A stretch of DNA of 17,231 bases from an uncultured Treponema sp. (GCA_937894335.1 CALCRU010000031.1:1-17231), one strand, 5' to 3'. Shown: positions 1-6,251, counted from the stretch's first letter. A program made the numbers and translations. Notes: a model not told the origin generated them from the letters alone.

Positions 1-98
1 ACAGTTTCTTCTGTAACGGCAGGCTCTTCTATGCTAAAGGAGTCTTCTGCTACAGTTTCTTCTGTAACAGCAGGCTCTTCTTCAATGGAAAAACTGTC
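1..98. repeat. Start of a tandem coding repeat (about 17 residues per unit)
   Basis: Bases 1-30 and 52-81 are the same except for one base (18 versus 69), a 51-base period. Read on the minus strand they encode two successive units of about 17-18 residues containing DSFSIEE, then PAVTEET. The array may continue past the left edge, so the number of units is unknown. Confidence 0.7.
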
Positions 99-1394
99 GT
101 CACTTAGTGTTTTTTCTGCTTCTGCTGTTGGGGCTGGCTCTTCAAAGGAAAAGTCGTCAAGGGAGGGACTGTCTTCTTCAGAAGGTTCGGTTTCAGATTC
201 TGTTTCAGAAATGTCTCCTGTAAGGGATGCGGCTTCTTCGTCAAAAGTGTCGGGAATCTGGTCTGTTGCTTCTTCATTTGCAGACTCTTCTTCGGTCTTG
301 GGAGCTGATGAATCTTCCAAGTCAACTGAATTAAGGAGGGAGTCAACATCAAAACTGTCATCAGGTGCGCCAAAGTCTGTGTCGTTAGCGCCGTTCCTCT
401 GTACAGAACTTGCTTCCTGCTCAACCTCTATAGAAACATTTTCATCGTCACTGGATTCTTCCTGTTCGGTTTCTGCTTCTGGTTCGGCAAAGTCTCCGTC
501 ATCGGTTTCTACTGCAATGTCATAGTCTACAACTGCTGCCTGTTTGGGCTTGTTTGAATCGGGGCCCTTTACAAAACCCGTGTCAATGTCGCCAACACCG
601 AATGCGTCCAAATCAATTTCTTCGGATTCTGAATCTATGGAAGAAGCTGATGATGAAGGACTTTTTTCTGCTGGTTCGGATTTGGGACCTTCGTCAACAA
701 TGTTGTCAAATAGATCTTCAAAGTCCTGAGTTTGCGGTGCAAGGGCCGCCGTGGCTTCGTCAGTTTCTTCTTCTTCCTCCTGCTGAACTGAATCGTCAAA
801 GCTGAGGTTTATGTCCAAAGGCTGATCGTATGTAACTTCTTCTTCTTTTGCTTCGGTTTCAAGACCAAATTCTGAAGGGTCAAGGAAGGAGTCAAGGGAA
901 ATGTCTCCTGAGTCACCGCTTCCGCCCATAAAGTCGTCTAAAGAAATTTCTCCGTCTGGTGCTGAACTGGCACTGTCTGAGGATGGGGAAGGTGAGTCAA
1001 AGAAGCTGTCCAGATCAATGTCTCCATCGGGGATTTCAAAGGAGTCTGACACTTGGGCCTGGGGTGCTTCCTCCGCTTCTGCATCTGGTTCTTCTGGAAC
1101 TGACTCTTCTGCAATGTCGGGAAAGGCTTCTTCGTCTGAACTGGGGCTTCCTGCTATAAAGTCGTCAAGAACAAATTCTTCTGCTTGGGGCTGGGGTGTG
1201 GATTCGGGCACAGATTCTTTTGCAATGTCATCGTCTTTAAACATGTCGTCGGCCTGAGGGGTAGCCTGTGCCGTATCATCAAGAAAGGAAAAGTCGGGAA
1301 GTGAATCATCTTGCGCCTGGGGTTCTGAATCTGAGGCCTTTACCCAGACTCCGTACTGGTCAAGCTCTTTATTTTCATTTTCTGAATCTGTCAT
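1..1394 (-). CDS. Acidic low-complexity protein with repeated LDDF-like motifs (C-terminus outside window)
   Basis: The reading frame is open from an ATG at 1394 to the left edge, giving 464 complete codons without a stop; the C-terminus is missing. An AAGGGGAT ribosome binding site lies at about 1401-1408, supporting the start. The protein is dominated by Asp, Glu, Ser, Pro and Ala and is probably mostly disordered. The N-terminus has a short less acidic patch (YGVWVK, residues 14-19) and LPDFSFLDD (32-40). A short motif of the form [IFV]-x-[LV]-D-[DSA]-[FL] recurs at about residues 74, 126, 150, 165, 260, 348 and 410. There is no signal peptide or membrane segment in the visible part, so a cytoplasmic location is likely. 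I associate such acidic motif-repeat proteins with treponemes, but I do not know a function. Spirochaete flagellar collar proteins are also large and partly acidic, but nothing seen here proves that link. Confidence 0.85.
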   Translation of the reverse strand, partial: MTDSENENKELDQYGVWVKASDSEPQAQDDSLPDFSFLDDTAQATPQADDMFKDDDIAKESVPESTPQPQAEEFVLDDFIAGSPSSDEEAFPDIAEESVPEEPDAEAEEAPQAQVSDSFEIPDGDIDLDSFFDSPSPSSDSASSAPDGEISLDDFMGGSGDSGDISLDSFLDPSEFGLETEAKEEEVTYDQPLDINLSFDDSVQQEEEEETDEATAALAPQTQDFEDLFDNIVDEGPKSEPAEKSPSSSASSIDSESEEIDLDAFGVGDIDTGFVKGPDSNKPKQAAVVDYDIAVETDDGDFAEPEAETEQEESSDDENVSIEVEQEASSVQRNGANDTDFGAPDDSFDVDSLLNSVDLEDSSAPKTEEESANEEATDQIPDTFDEEAASLTGDISETESETEPSEEDSPSLDDFSFEEPAPTAEAEKTLSDDSFSIEEEPAVTEETVAEDSFSIEEPAVTEET

Positions 1395-1446
1395 GCGTTT
1401 ATCCCCTTTTAAAAAAGTGTCGTTCCCTTTCTACATCGGCAAAATT

Positions 1447-1474
1447 ACGACAAATCTTCACTTTATTTTACTAT
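1447..1474 (+). promoter_or_regulatory. Possible promoter for the divIC-sua5 pair
   Basis: A weak -35 (ACGACA, 1447-1452), a 16-base spacer and a good -10 (TACTAT, 1469-1474) predict a start near 1481, leaving an untranslated leader of about 115 bases before the ATG at 1597. The -35 match is only 4 of 6. Confidence 0.3.
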
Positions 1475-1481
1475 GGAAAGC

Positions 1482-1520
1482 GTGTTAGGGCAAGTGGTTG
1501 TTACGATTTTGCCCAAACAC
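1482..1520 (+). promoter_or_regulatory. Stem-loop in the leader of the divIC gene
   Basis: Arms 1482-1493 and 1509-1520 pair at 11 of 12 positions with one A/A mismatch, around a 15-base loop. A T-rich stretch follows from about 1529 but not directly, so this is a poor terminator. If transcription begins near 1481 the RNA would start with this hairpin, which could protect the 5' end. An operator for a dimeric regulator is the alternative. The rest of the 202-base gap (1395-1596) shows nothing else clear. Confidence 0.45.
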
Positions 1521-1596
1521 TCTGCTCCTTTTTATATTTATACTTTGTGTTTTATCTGTTCAGATTTGCAGGAAAAAAGCCGATACTCTAGGCATA

Positions 1597-2091
1597 ATGA
1601 CACGTTTTAGACTTCTTGCCGCGGTCTGTGCAGGTACACTGTTTTATGTGCTTCTTGCCATTTTTTGCGGCAGGGACGGACTGTGGGCCTACAACCAGCT
1701 TTTGGAACAGAAGAGGGTTATGAGTACACATGCCGCCTCTATTGAAAAAATACACGAAGAACTCATGCTGGAAAAAGTTGCCCTTCAGAAAGACCCTGAT
1801 GTTATAGCCGCCTACGCACGCCGTTTGGGCTATGTGGGTGAAGGGGAAAAACTTGTAAAAATTAGTGGACTTGCTGCTAAGGAAGCCCAGGTGTGGAATC
1901 CGGGAGTGGTAATGAAGCACTCTGAAGTCCGCTATGTTCCAGAATACTTTTGCAAGGCTATGGGCCTGATTATAGGTCTTATGGCATATATAGTCCTCTT
2001 TTTGCACGATGTTACCCACGGCTACATAAGGTTTCCTCGCAAAAAGACATACAGAGAAGCAAAGGGGCTGACGGTTTATGATATTTCCTAA
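1597..2091 (+). CDS. DivIC/FtsB-like septum formation initiator protein with a second membrane segment
   Basis: The 164-residue product has an N-terminal membrane segment (about residues 5-24), then a coiled coil (about 31-66), then the conserved end of the DivIC/FtsB family (DPDVIAAYARRLGYV, 66-80, followed by GEGEKLVKI). Family members join the divisome and bridge FtsL and FtsQ/DivIB at the septum. The start at 1597 is preferred because the membrane segment follows directly; an upstream in-frame start at 1498 would add 33 residues from the hairpin leader. Unusually, the protein continues with a second hydrophobic stretch (about 119-138) and a basic tail, which would return the C-terminus to the cytoplasm. 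The ribosome binding site is weak. The 3' end overlaps the next gene by 14 bases, suggesting translational coupling. Confidence 0.8.
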   Translation: MTRFRLLAAVCAGTLFYVLLAIFCGRDGLWAYNQLLEQKRVMSTHAASIEKIHEELMLEKVALQKDPDVIAAYARRLGYVGEGEKLVKISGLAAKEAQVWNPGVVMKHSEVRYVPEYFCKAMGLIIGLMAYIVLFLHDVTHGYIRFPRKKTYREAKGLTVYDIS

Positions 2092-2701
2092 AGACGATCC
2101 TTCATCAGTTGCAACAAGTGCATCAATCCTAAGTCAGGGAAAAATAGCAGTACTCCCTACGGACACCATCTATGGATTCAGCGGAATCGTGGACATGGAA
2201 ATGGATTCGCCCTTTAAGACTGGAGAAAAAATCCGCGAAATAAAGGGAAGGGACGATTCTAAGCCCTTCATTCACCTTATTTCTCGCCCTGAAGATATTT
2301 TTCAGTTTACCAATGATGAAATTCCTGACGAACTTTTGGAAAAATGGCCTGGAGCGCTTTCTATAATCGTAAGGGTAAAGCCCGGTTCTCCCTTGGAATC
2401 GGAAGGCAAAACCTGCGCATTTCGTTGCCCCGACGATCCTTGGCTTAGGTCTATTATAGACGCTGTTGGAGCACCAATATACAGTACCAGCGTAAATATT
2501 TCGGGACAGGCTCCTCTCTTTGATGTGGCCGACATAGAAAAGCAGTTTGGCGACAAGGTTGACCTTATTGTTTTTGACGGAGACCTTGCTCCCGGACGCA
2601 TTCCATCTACAATAGTAGAACTGGGAAACAACGGACGATATACTGTAATAAGGCAGGGTGCCGTACAGCTTAAAAAAAAGAAGCGCTTCTTTTTCTTTTA
2701 A
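2078..2701 (+). CDS. Sua5/YrdC/YciO family protein, probable L-threonylcarbamoyladenylate synthase
   Basis: The enzyme family makes threonylcarbamoyl-AMP from threonine, bicarbonate and ATP, the first step of the t6A modification at position 37 of tRNAs reading ANN codons. Visible family motifs are PTDTIYG (27-33), the basic KIREIKGRD segment (51-59) that contacts nucleotide, STSVNISGQ (136-144), PSTIVEL (176-182) and RQGAV (192-196). The 207-residue length fits a single YrdC domain without the extra Sua5 domain. Whether it is the true t6A enzyme or a YciO-type paralogue cannot be settled here. The start overlaps the upstream gene by 14 bases. The last nine residues (KKKKRFFFF) come from a palindrome that looks like a terminator, so they are probably not functional protein sequence. 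Confidence 0.88.
   Translation: MIFPKDDPSSVATSASILSQGKIAVLPTDTIYGFSGIVDMEMDSPFKTGEKIREIKGRDDSKPFIHLISRPEDIFQFTNDEIPDELLEKWPGALSIIVRVKPGSPLESEGKTCAFRCPDDPWLRSIIDAVGAPIYSTSVNISGQAPLFDVADIEKQFGDKVDLIVFDGDLAPGRIPSTIVELGNNGRYTVIRQGAVQLKKKKRFFFF
2675..2694. terminator. Palindromic bidirectional terminator inside the end of the sua5 gene
   Basis: A perfect 20-base palindrome (arms AAAAAGAAGC / GCTTCTTTTT) is flanked by A-runs on one side and T-runs on the other, so either strand gives a stem followed by U residues. It serves the plus-strand gene that ends at 2701 and the minus-strand gene that ends at 2718. The stem core has little loop room, so strength is uncertain. Confidence 0.6.
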
Positions 2702-2717
2702 ATCAAGATGACAGATG

Positions 2718-3533
2718 TTAGCGGCGGGTCCATTCCACCCTTACTGTTGCCTGAGACGCTCCTGTTGCAGAAGATGAATCCTGTATAAGGGTTCTTTTTG
2801 TTCCTGCAAGGGTGTTGGAGTCTGTAAGGGAAAGAGTCCATGTTATGGGGTCTGCCGATGCCGCGTTCTGCAGGGCTACCTCTCGGGACAATTCTGGAAA
2901 GTAAGATGCATTGAATCTTCCCGACTGCACTACAGTGATTGTTTTTCCGCTTACGGTAACGGTAATGTTCATGCTTGCGCCGTTTTTAAATATGACAAAT
3001 CCTTTTCCGCCCCTAAGTATTACTATCTTGTCTACCTGAGATTCTCCGCCCCAAGTTCCTGCCAGAAGTTCCGCATCTGCTGCAGGTTCCTCGCTTTCTG
3101 TAATAAGAGCTGCTGAAAGGCTTGTTCCTCCGCCTGACTCAAGGTTTGCAAGAAGGTTTTCCAGTGATGACTTTGCATCCATGAGGATTTTATAGTAGGA
3201 GGCGTATTTTTTTGTTTCGCTTACGGCAGACTGGGTGTTCACCCTTATGGCATTTAGCGTGCATACCCACTCACCGTCGCTTTCCTGAATTTCTGCATAA
3301 AATGCTATGGTTCCAGCCGCAGATGATGAGGGGGAATAGGCCATGTTCCTCTTGTCGTTTACGCTGTATCCGTCCAAAGACTGCAACTGGGAGTAAAAGA
3401 GGTCTGTGGTCATGCTTATCATGTTGGTGTCCTGACTTGAAGAGACCGTTGCATAAAAGTCCACTGGGGTGGCCGCCTGAGCCATTGCAAGAGAGAGAAG
3501 AAAAACTATTGCTGAAGTAAGTTTCTTCTGCAT
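2718..3533 (-). CDS. Secreted protein of unknown function, coupled to smpB
   Basis: I do not recognise a named family. The 271-residue product starts with a clear signal peptide (MQKK, hydrophobic core about 6-18, likely cleavage after AQA at about residue 21). There is no lipobox cysteine, so it should be a soluble periplasmic or outer-membrane-associated protein. The middle part (about 25-135) is rich in Ser and Thr and contains an alanine-rich helical stretch. The last third (about 155-271) begins LLAGTWGG and has alternating beta-type segments and an NASYFPELSREVAL stretch, resembling a small beta-sandwich or lipocalin-like fold, which is inference only. Its ribosome binding site (AGGGG) lies within the last codons of smpB, 3 bases downstream of which the gene begins, so the two are probably co-translated. 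The terminator palindrome at 2675-2694 lies downstream. Confidence 0.8.
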   Translation of the reverse strand: MQKKLTSAIVFLLSLAMAQAATPVDFYATVSSSQDTNMISMTTDLFYSQLQSLDGYSVNDKRNMAYSPSSSAAGTIAFYAEIQESDGEWVCTLNAIRVNTQSAVSETKKYASYYKILMDAKSSLENLLANLESGGGTSLSAALITESEEPAADAELLAGTWGGESQVDKIVILRGGKGFVIFKNGASMNITVTVSGKTITVVQSGRFNASYFPELSREVALQNAASADPITWTLSLTDSNTLAGTKRTLIQDSSSATGASQATVRVEWTRR

Positions 3534-3536
3534 GTC

Positions 3537-4004
3537 TTACCCCTGTAGCCCCTTTCGGAATTCCCGGGAAAGTTCTCTGTTTACATCCCGTTCCTTTATG
3601 TCGGCGCGTTTGTCGTAGAGCTTCTTGCCCTTGCATACGCCTAGCGTTACCTTTACCCGTCCGTTCTTAAGGTAGAAGTCCAGCGGCACAAGAGTGCATC
3701 CCTTTTCTTCAACCTTGCGGGTAAGCCTTTTTATTTCGTCTTTGTGAAGCAAAAGCTTTTTCTTGCGGTCAGGATTATGGTTGAACACTGAGGAGTAGGC
3801 ATAGGGAGATATGTGGAAATTCTGCATCCAGACTTCCCCGTTTTCGATGAGAGCAAAACTATCTGCGAAGGACACGCTACCTTCCTTGACGGATTTTACT
3901 TCCGTACCCTCAAGTGCAAGTCCGCATTCAATCGTATCTTCCACCGAGTAGTTGAATCGTGCCTTTCTGTTCTGCGCAATAACCTTGCGCGCCTCGTTAG
4001 CCAT
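3537..4004 (-). CDS. smpB: SsrA-binding protein SmpB
   Basis: SmpB binds tmRNA and brings it to stalled ribosomes, where trans-translation tags the unfinished peptide for degradation. The family signature is plain: NRKARFNY near the N-terminus, IECGLALEGTEVKSVKEG, then ISPYAY, and the basic RKKKLLLHKDEI segment, followed by VPLDFYLKNGRVKVTLGVCKGKKLYDKR and a basic C-terminal tail that enters the decoding site. The length (155 residues) is normal. Two starts are possible, ATG at 4010 and ATG at 4004. The later one is chosen because a -10 box at 4018-4013 would put the transcript start at about 4006-4004, downstream of the first ATG, giving a leaderless or nearly leaderless message. The secreted-protein gene follows after 3 bases. 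Confidence 0.95.
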   Translation of the reverse strand: MANEARKVIAQNRKARFNYSVEDTIECGLALEGTEVKSVKEGSVSFADSFALIENGEVWMQNFHISPYAYSSVFNHNPDRKKKLLLHKDEIKRLTRKVEEKGCTLVPLDFYLKNGRVKVTLGVCKGKKLYDKRADIKERDVNRELSREFRKGLQG

Positions 4005-4012
4005 TACCATAC

Positions 4013-4041
4013 ATTGTACACCATAAATTCAAGCCTTGCAA
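4013..4041 (-). promoter_or_regulatory. Promoter for smpB, sharing its -35 box with the lepB promoter
   Basis: Reading the minus strand: TTGCAA (4041-4036), a 17-base spacer, and TACAAT (4018-4013). The spacing is ideal and the -10 differs from consensus by one base. The predicted start is at about 4006-4004. Confidence 0.6.
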
Positions 4042-4064
4042 GCGTTAAAACTATGTGCTACTAT
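4036..4064 (+). promoter_or_regulatory. Promoter for lepB-hemW, sharing its -35 box with the smpB promoter
   Basis: TTGCAA (4036-4041), a 17-base spacer, and TACTAT (4059-4064) preceded by TGC, an extended -10. The predicted start is near 4071, giving a leader of about 28 bases to the ATG at 4099. Confidence 0.65.
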
Positions 4065-4098
4065 AGAAACAAGTAAAATTCTCTTAGGGTACAGATTT

Positions 4099-4797
4099 AT
4101 GAAGCAAACTGTCTATGAATATGATTTTGAATTACGCAGGGAAAGGAGCAGGCGGATTACCACTGTTACCGTTACAGCAGTCCTTATTGTCCTTGTGCTG
4201 ACTGCCTTTCTGCATTTTCTGCTCTTCCCAGTCCTTACCCGCTCAGATAGCATGTCACCAGAAATTGACAGAAATTCCGTAATTTTTATTTCTCCCCTAG
4301 TAAAAACCCCTTCAAGAGGCGACATAGTCTACATAGACCGTCTAGACGGAAAAAAACTTTCTTGGTGGCAAAATGCCCTTGACGCCCTTACCGCTTTTTT
4401 TACTGTCCAGCAGGTGAGACCCTTTGCAAACTCCTCAAGAGTTACGGGAAACAATACCCTTCGCCGTGTTGTGGCTCTGCCCGGAGACCGAATAACCCTT
4501 ACTGGAGGAATACTTTTTGTTACCCCTAAGGGAGGAAGTCACAGCCTTACCGAATTTGAACTTTCCGAAAAAAAATACAATCCCAAGGTTCCTGTAAGCG
4601 CTTCTGACGGATGGGACTTTCTTGGAACAAATGAAGAACTTACGGACTATGTTCTGGGGGAAGACGAATACTTTGTGCTTTCTGACGACAGGGCTTGTGG
4701 TACTGATTCCAGACTTTGGGGACCCATAAAATCTTCTCAGATTAAGGGGATGGCGGTTCTTGAGGCATTTCCCTTTAACAGGTTTTCCCTCTTGTAA
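4099..4797 (+). CDS. lepB: Signal peptidase I family protein (S26), Arg at the expected catalytic Lys
   Basis: Signal peptidase I removes signal peptides from exported proteins at the outer face of the inner membrane. The 232-residue product has one N-terminal membrane segment (about 20-43), then the Ser box SDSMSPE with catalytic Ser51, RGDIVYIDR (73-81), RRVVALPGD (122-130) and YFVLSDDRACGTDSRLWGPI (191-210). These match the family boxes in order. In the classical enzyme the box KRxxGxPGD carries the general-base Lys; here that position reads Arg (R122). This may be a lineage variant, a shifted base or a loss of activity. There is an insert of about 30 residues before that box (84-115). The start at 4099 is chosen over a TTG at 4036 that lies in the -35 box; an AGGG site lies 9 bases upstream of it. 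hemW follows after 2 bases. Confidence 0.88.
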   Translation: MKQTVYEYDFELRRERSRRITTVTVTAVLIVLVLTAFLHFLLFPVLTRSDSMSPEIDRNSVIFISPLVKTPSRGDIVYIDRLDGKKLSWWQNALDALTAFFTVQQVRPFANSSRVTGNNTLRRVVALPGDRITLTGGILFVTPKGGSHSLTEFELSEKKYNPKVPVSASDGWDFLGTNEELTDYVLGEDEYFVLSDDRACGTDSRLWGPIKSSQIKGMAVLEAFPFNRFSLL

Positions 4798-4799
4798 AA

Positions 4800-5990
4800 A
4801 TGCCTGATTCTAAAGACATTTCGCTTTACATTCACATTCCCTTCTGCCTTTCAAAATGCTCCTACTGCGACTTTTTTTCAAGACCTGTAGGTTCCTGCAT
4901 AGGTGCTTTGGAGTCTTCGTATATTCGTGCCCTTGAAAACGAGTGTGCCTACTGCAAAGAGACTTTTCAGGTTGACTCCTGGCGGACTGTCTACATTGGA
5001 GGTGGAACACCCAGTCTGCTTGGTGCTGAATCCTTAAAGCGGCTTTTGAACTTTCTTTTTAGTCAGGGAATTTCTTCTGGTGCGGAAGTAACTGTGGAGG
5101 CAAACCCAGAATCCCTTACGGAAGAAAAACTGAATGTCCTTTCTTCTTGCGGTGTAACAAGACTTTCCCTTGGCATACAGAGCATGAAGCAAAATGCCCT
5201 TGATGCCGTAGGAAGGCACTGCAGACCAGAGGATTCCCTTAGGACTCTTGGCCTTGTAAAAAAATTGTGGAAAGGTGACTTGAGTTTGGACTGCATAGCA
5301 GGTCTTCCCCTACAGTCAGACAGAGATTTTGCAGACTCCCTTAATCACATGCTGGAGTTTTCTCCTGATCATTTTTCCCTCTATACGCTTACGGTGGAGG
5401 AAGAAACTCCCCTGTACCGACAGATTGAAAAGGGTGACATTTTCTTTGACGGTGAAGACGCTGACCGCCAGTGGTTTTTGGGCAGGGACATGCTTTTAAA
5501 AAACGGCTACAGTCAGTATGAAGTGTCAAACTTTGCAAGACCAGGTCACGAAAGCCGGCATAACGGGGGCTACTGGTCTCAGAAAAGCTATGCTGGTGCT
5601 GGAGTTGCAGCCTGCGGAACCCTGTATGGAAAAAATTCCTTTAGAACTCAGAACTGTAATAGTATAGAAGCCTATATTGATTTTTGGAAGGAAAAACATT
5701 CCCTCGGCGAAGAAATTCCGCATCTAGTGCAGGAGAGGGAGGAACTGGATCTGGAAACTCTGGAAAGGGAATACCTTATGATGTCCCTGCGTACAGTAAC
5801 TGGTGCTGACGAGGCTTTTTACAGTCAGCATTACGGTTCTCTGGAAGAAAGGCTTTCACCTTCAAAATGGTGGCAGACTCTCCTTGCAGATGGACGGGCC
5901 GTAATAAGGGGCAGTGTTGGTTCCAGATTTTTTTCCCTTACGCCAGATGGCCTTCTTTTGCTGAACCCCCTGCTGCAATCTCTCTTCTGA
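4800..5990 (+). CDS. hemW: HemW-like radical SAM protein (coproporphyrinogen oxidase family)
   Basis: The N-terminus has the radical SAM cluster motif CLSKCSYC (C16, C20, C23) that binds a 4Fe-4S cluster and S-adenosylmethionine, then GGGTPS (67-72), EANPES (100-105), RLSLGIQSM (121-129) and HNGGYW (254-259). The single-cysteine spacing CxxxCxxC without a following extra Cys, and the HNxxYW motif, point to HemW, a haem-binding relative, not true HemN. HemW proteins are thought to deliver haem; many genomes annotate them as oxygen-independent coproporphyrinogen III oxidase. The length (396) is typical. The gene begins 2 bases after lepB with no good ribosome binding site, so translation is likely coupled. 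No terminator is visible after its stop; the next promoter begins 6 bases later. Confidence 0.9.
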   Translation: MPDSKDISLYIHIPFCLSKCSYCDFFSRPVGSCIGALESSYIRALENECAYCKETFQVDSWRTVYIGGGTPSLLGAESLKRLLNFLFSQGISSGAEVTVEANPESLTEEKLNVLSSCGVTRLSLGIQSMKQNALDAVGRHCRPEDSLRTLGLVKKLWKGDLSLDCIAGLPLQSDRDFADSLNHMLEFSPDHFSLYTLTVEEETPLYRQIEKGDIFFDGEDADRQWFLGRDMLLKNGYSQYEVSNFARPGHESRHNGGYWSQKSYAGAGVAACGTLYGKNSFRTQNCNSIEAYIDFWKEKHSLGEEIPHLVQEREELDLETLEREYLMMSLRTVTGADEAFYSQHYGSLEERLSPSKWWQTLLADGRAVIRGSVGSRFFSLTPDGLLLLNPLLQSLF

Positions 5991-5995
5991 ACCAC

Positions 5996-6024
5996 TTGAC
6001 ACAAATCTAAAAAAAAACGATAAT
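5996..6024 (+). promoter_or_regulatory. Strong sigma70-type promoter for the mini ribosomal gene
   Basis: A perfect TTGACA (5996-6001), a 17-base spacer rich in A, and GATAAT (6019-6024, one mismatch). The predicted start is near 6031. An isolated TATAAT at 6042-6047 has no -35 partner but could add a second start. This is the best promoter in the window. Confidence 0.75.
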
Positions 6025-6068
6025 AGCCCCATAGTTTTATCTATAATTTTATATGAAGGAGATCTACT

Positions 6069-6158
6069 GTGCCTTGTGGAAGAAAGCGTAAGCGCGCAAA
6101 GATAGCGACACATAAGCGAAAGAAGAAGCTTAGACGAAATCGGCATAAGAGCAAGTAG
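6069..6158 (+). CDS. 29-residue AURKAIP1/COX24-type basic ribosomal peptide
   Basis: A GTG start at 6069 follows AAGGAG (6056-6061) with 7-base spacing, and the frame ends at TAG 6156-6158. The 29-residue peptide begins MPCGRKRKRAKIATHKRKK and is almost entirely Arg, Lys, His and small residues. It matches my memory of bacterial AURKAIP1/COX24-domain peptides, related to the C-terminus of mitochondrial ribosomal protein mS38 and to small subunit protein bS22 of actinobacteria. The likely role is therefore as a small-subunit ribosomal peptide binding rRNA. The strong promoter just upstream and strong terminator downstream fit a highly expressed single-gene unit. It is easily missed by gene finders because of its length and GTG start. 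Confidence 0.85.
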   Translation: MPCGRKRKRAKIATHKRKKKLRRNRHKSK

Positions 6159-6215
6159 GTTATAACCTTATTTGCCTATAACAGGCACTTCTATGCTTTA
6201 GGTGTGCCTCGTGCC
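6158..6215 (+). promoter_or_regulatory. Hairpin-rich leader between the mini-gene and the terminator
   Basis: Several competing pairings are visible: the palindrome GGTTATAACC (6158-6167), GTTATA/TATAAC (6159-6164 with 6177-6182), AGGCAC with GTGCCT (6183-6188 with 6204-6209), and GGCAC with a second GTGCC (6184-6188 with 6211-6215). Alternative pairing next to a terminator is suggestive of attenuation, but no known riboswitch is recognised. Confidence 0.35.
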
Positions 6216-6219
6216 AAAG

Positions 6220-6251
6220 GACCGCGGTTTTTTGCCACGGTCTTTTTTTTT
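6220..6251 (+). terminator. Rho-independent terminator before dxs
   Basis: Arms GACCGCGG (6220-6227) and CCACGGTC (6235-6242) pair at 7 of 8 positions around a 7-base loop, followed directly by nine T (6243-6251). It ends the 29-codon transcript and lies 27 bases before the dxs start. Confidence 0.85.

Noticed and set aside
104..424. Reading frame on the minus strand inside the acidic gene
   Set aside because: It is an out-of-frame shadow; the large open frame from 1394 is the real gene, with a ribosome binding site and consistent composition.
1433..1440. GCCGATGT on the minus strand, resembling the -10 of a sigma28 flagellar promoter for the acidic gene
   Set aside because: No TAAA lies at the required spacing (the nearest is about 21 bases away), so it is below a reasonable threshold.
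1498..1596. Upstream start of the DivIC-like protein adding 33 residues
   Set aside because: The added residues come from the leader hairpin and T-rich stretch; the family normally starts with the membrane segment found after 1597.
4036..4098. TTG start for signal peptidase at 4036
   Set aside because: The codon is the -35 box of the lepB promoter, and the added sequence lies mostly upstream of or at the predicted transcript start.
6042..6047. TATAAT as a second promoter for the mini-gene
   Set aside because: No -35 box at a proper distance; kept only as a remark.
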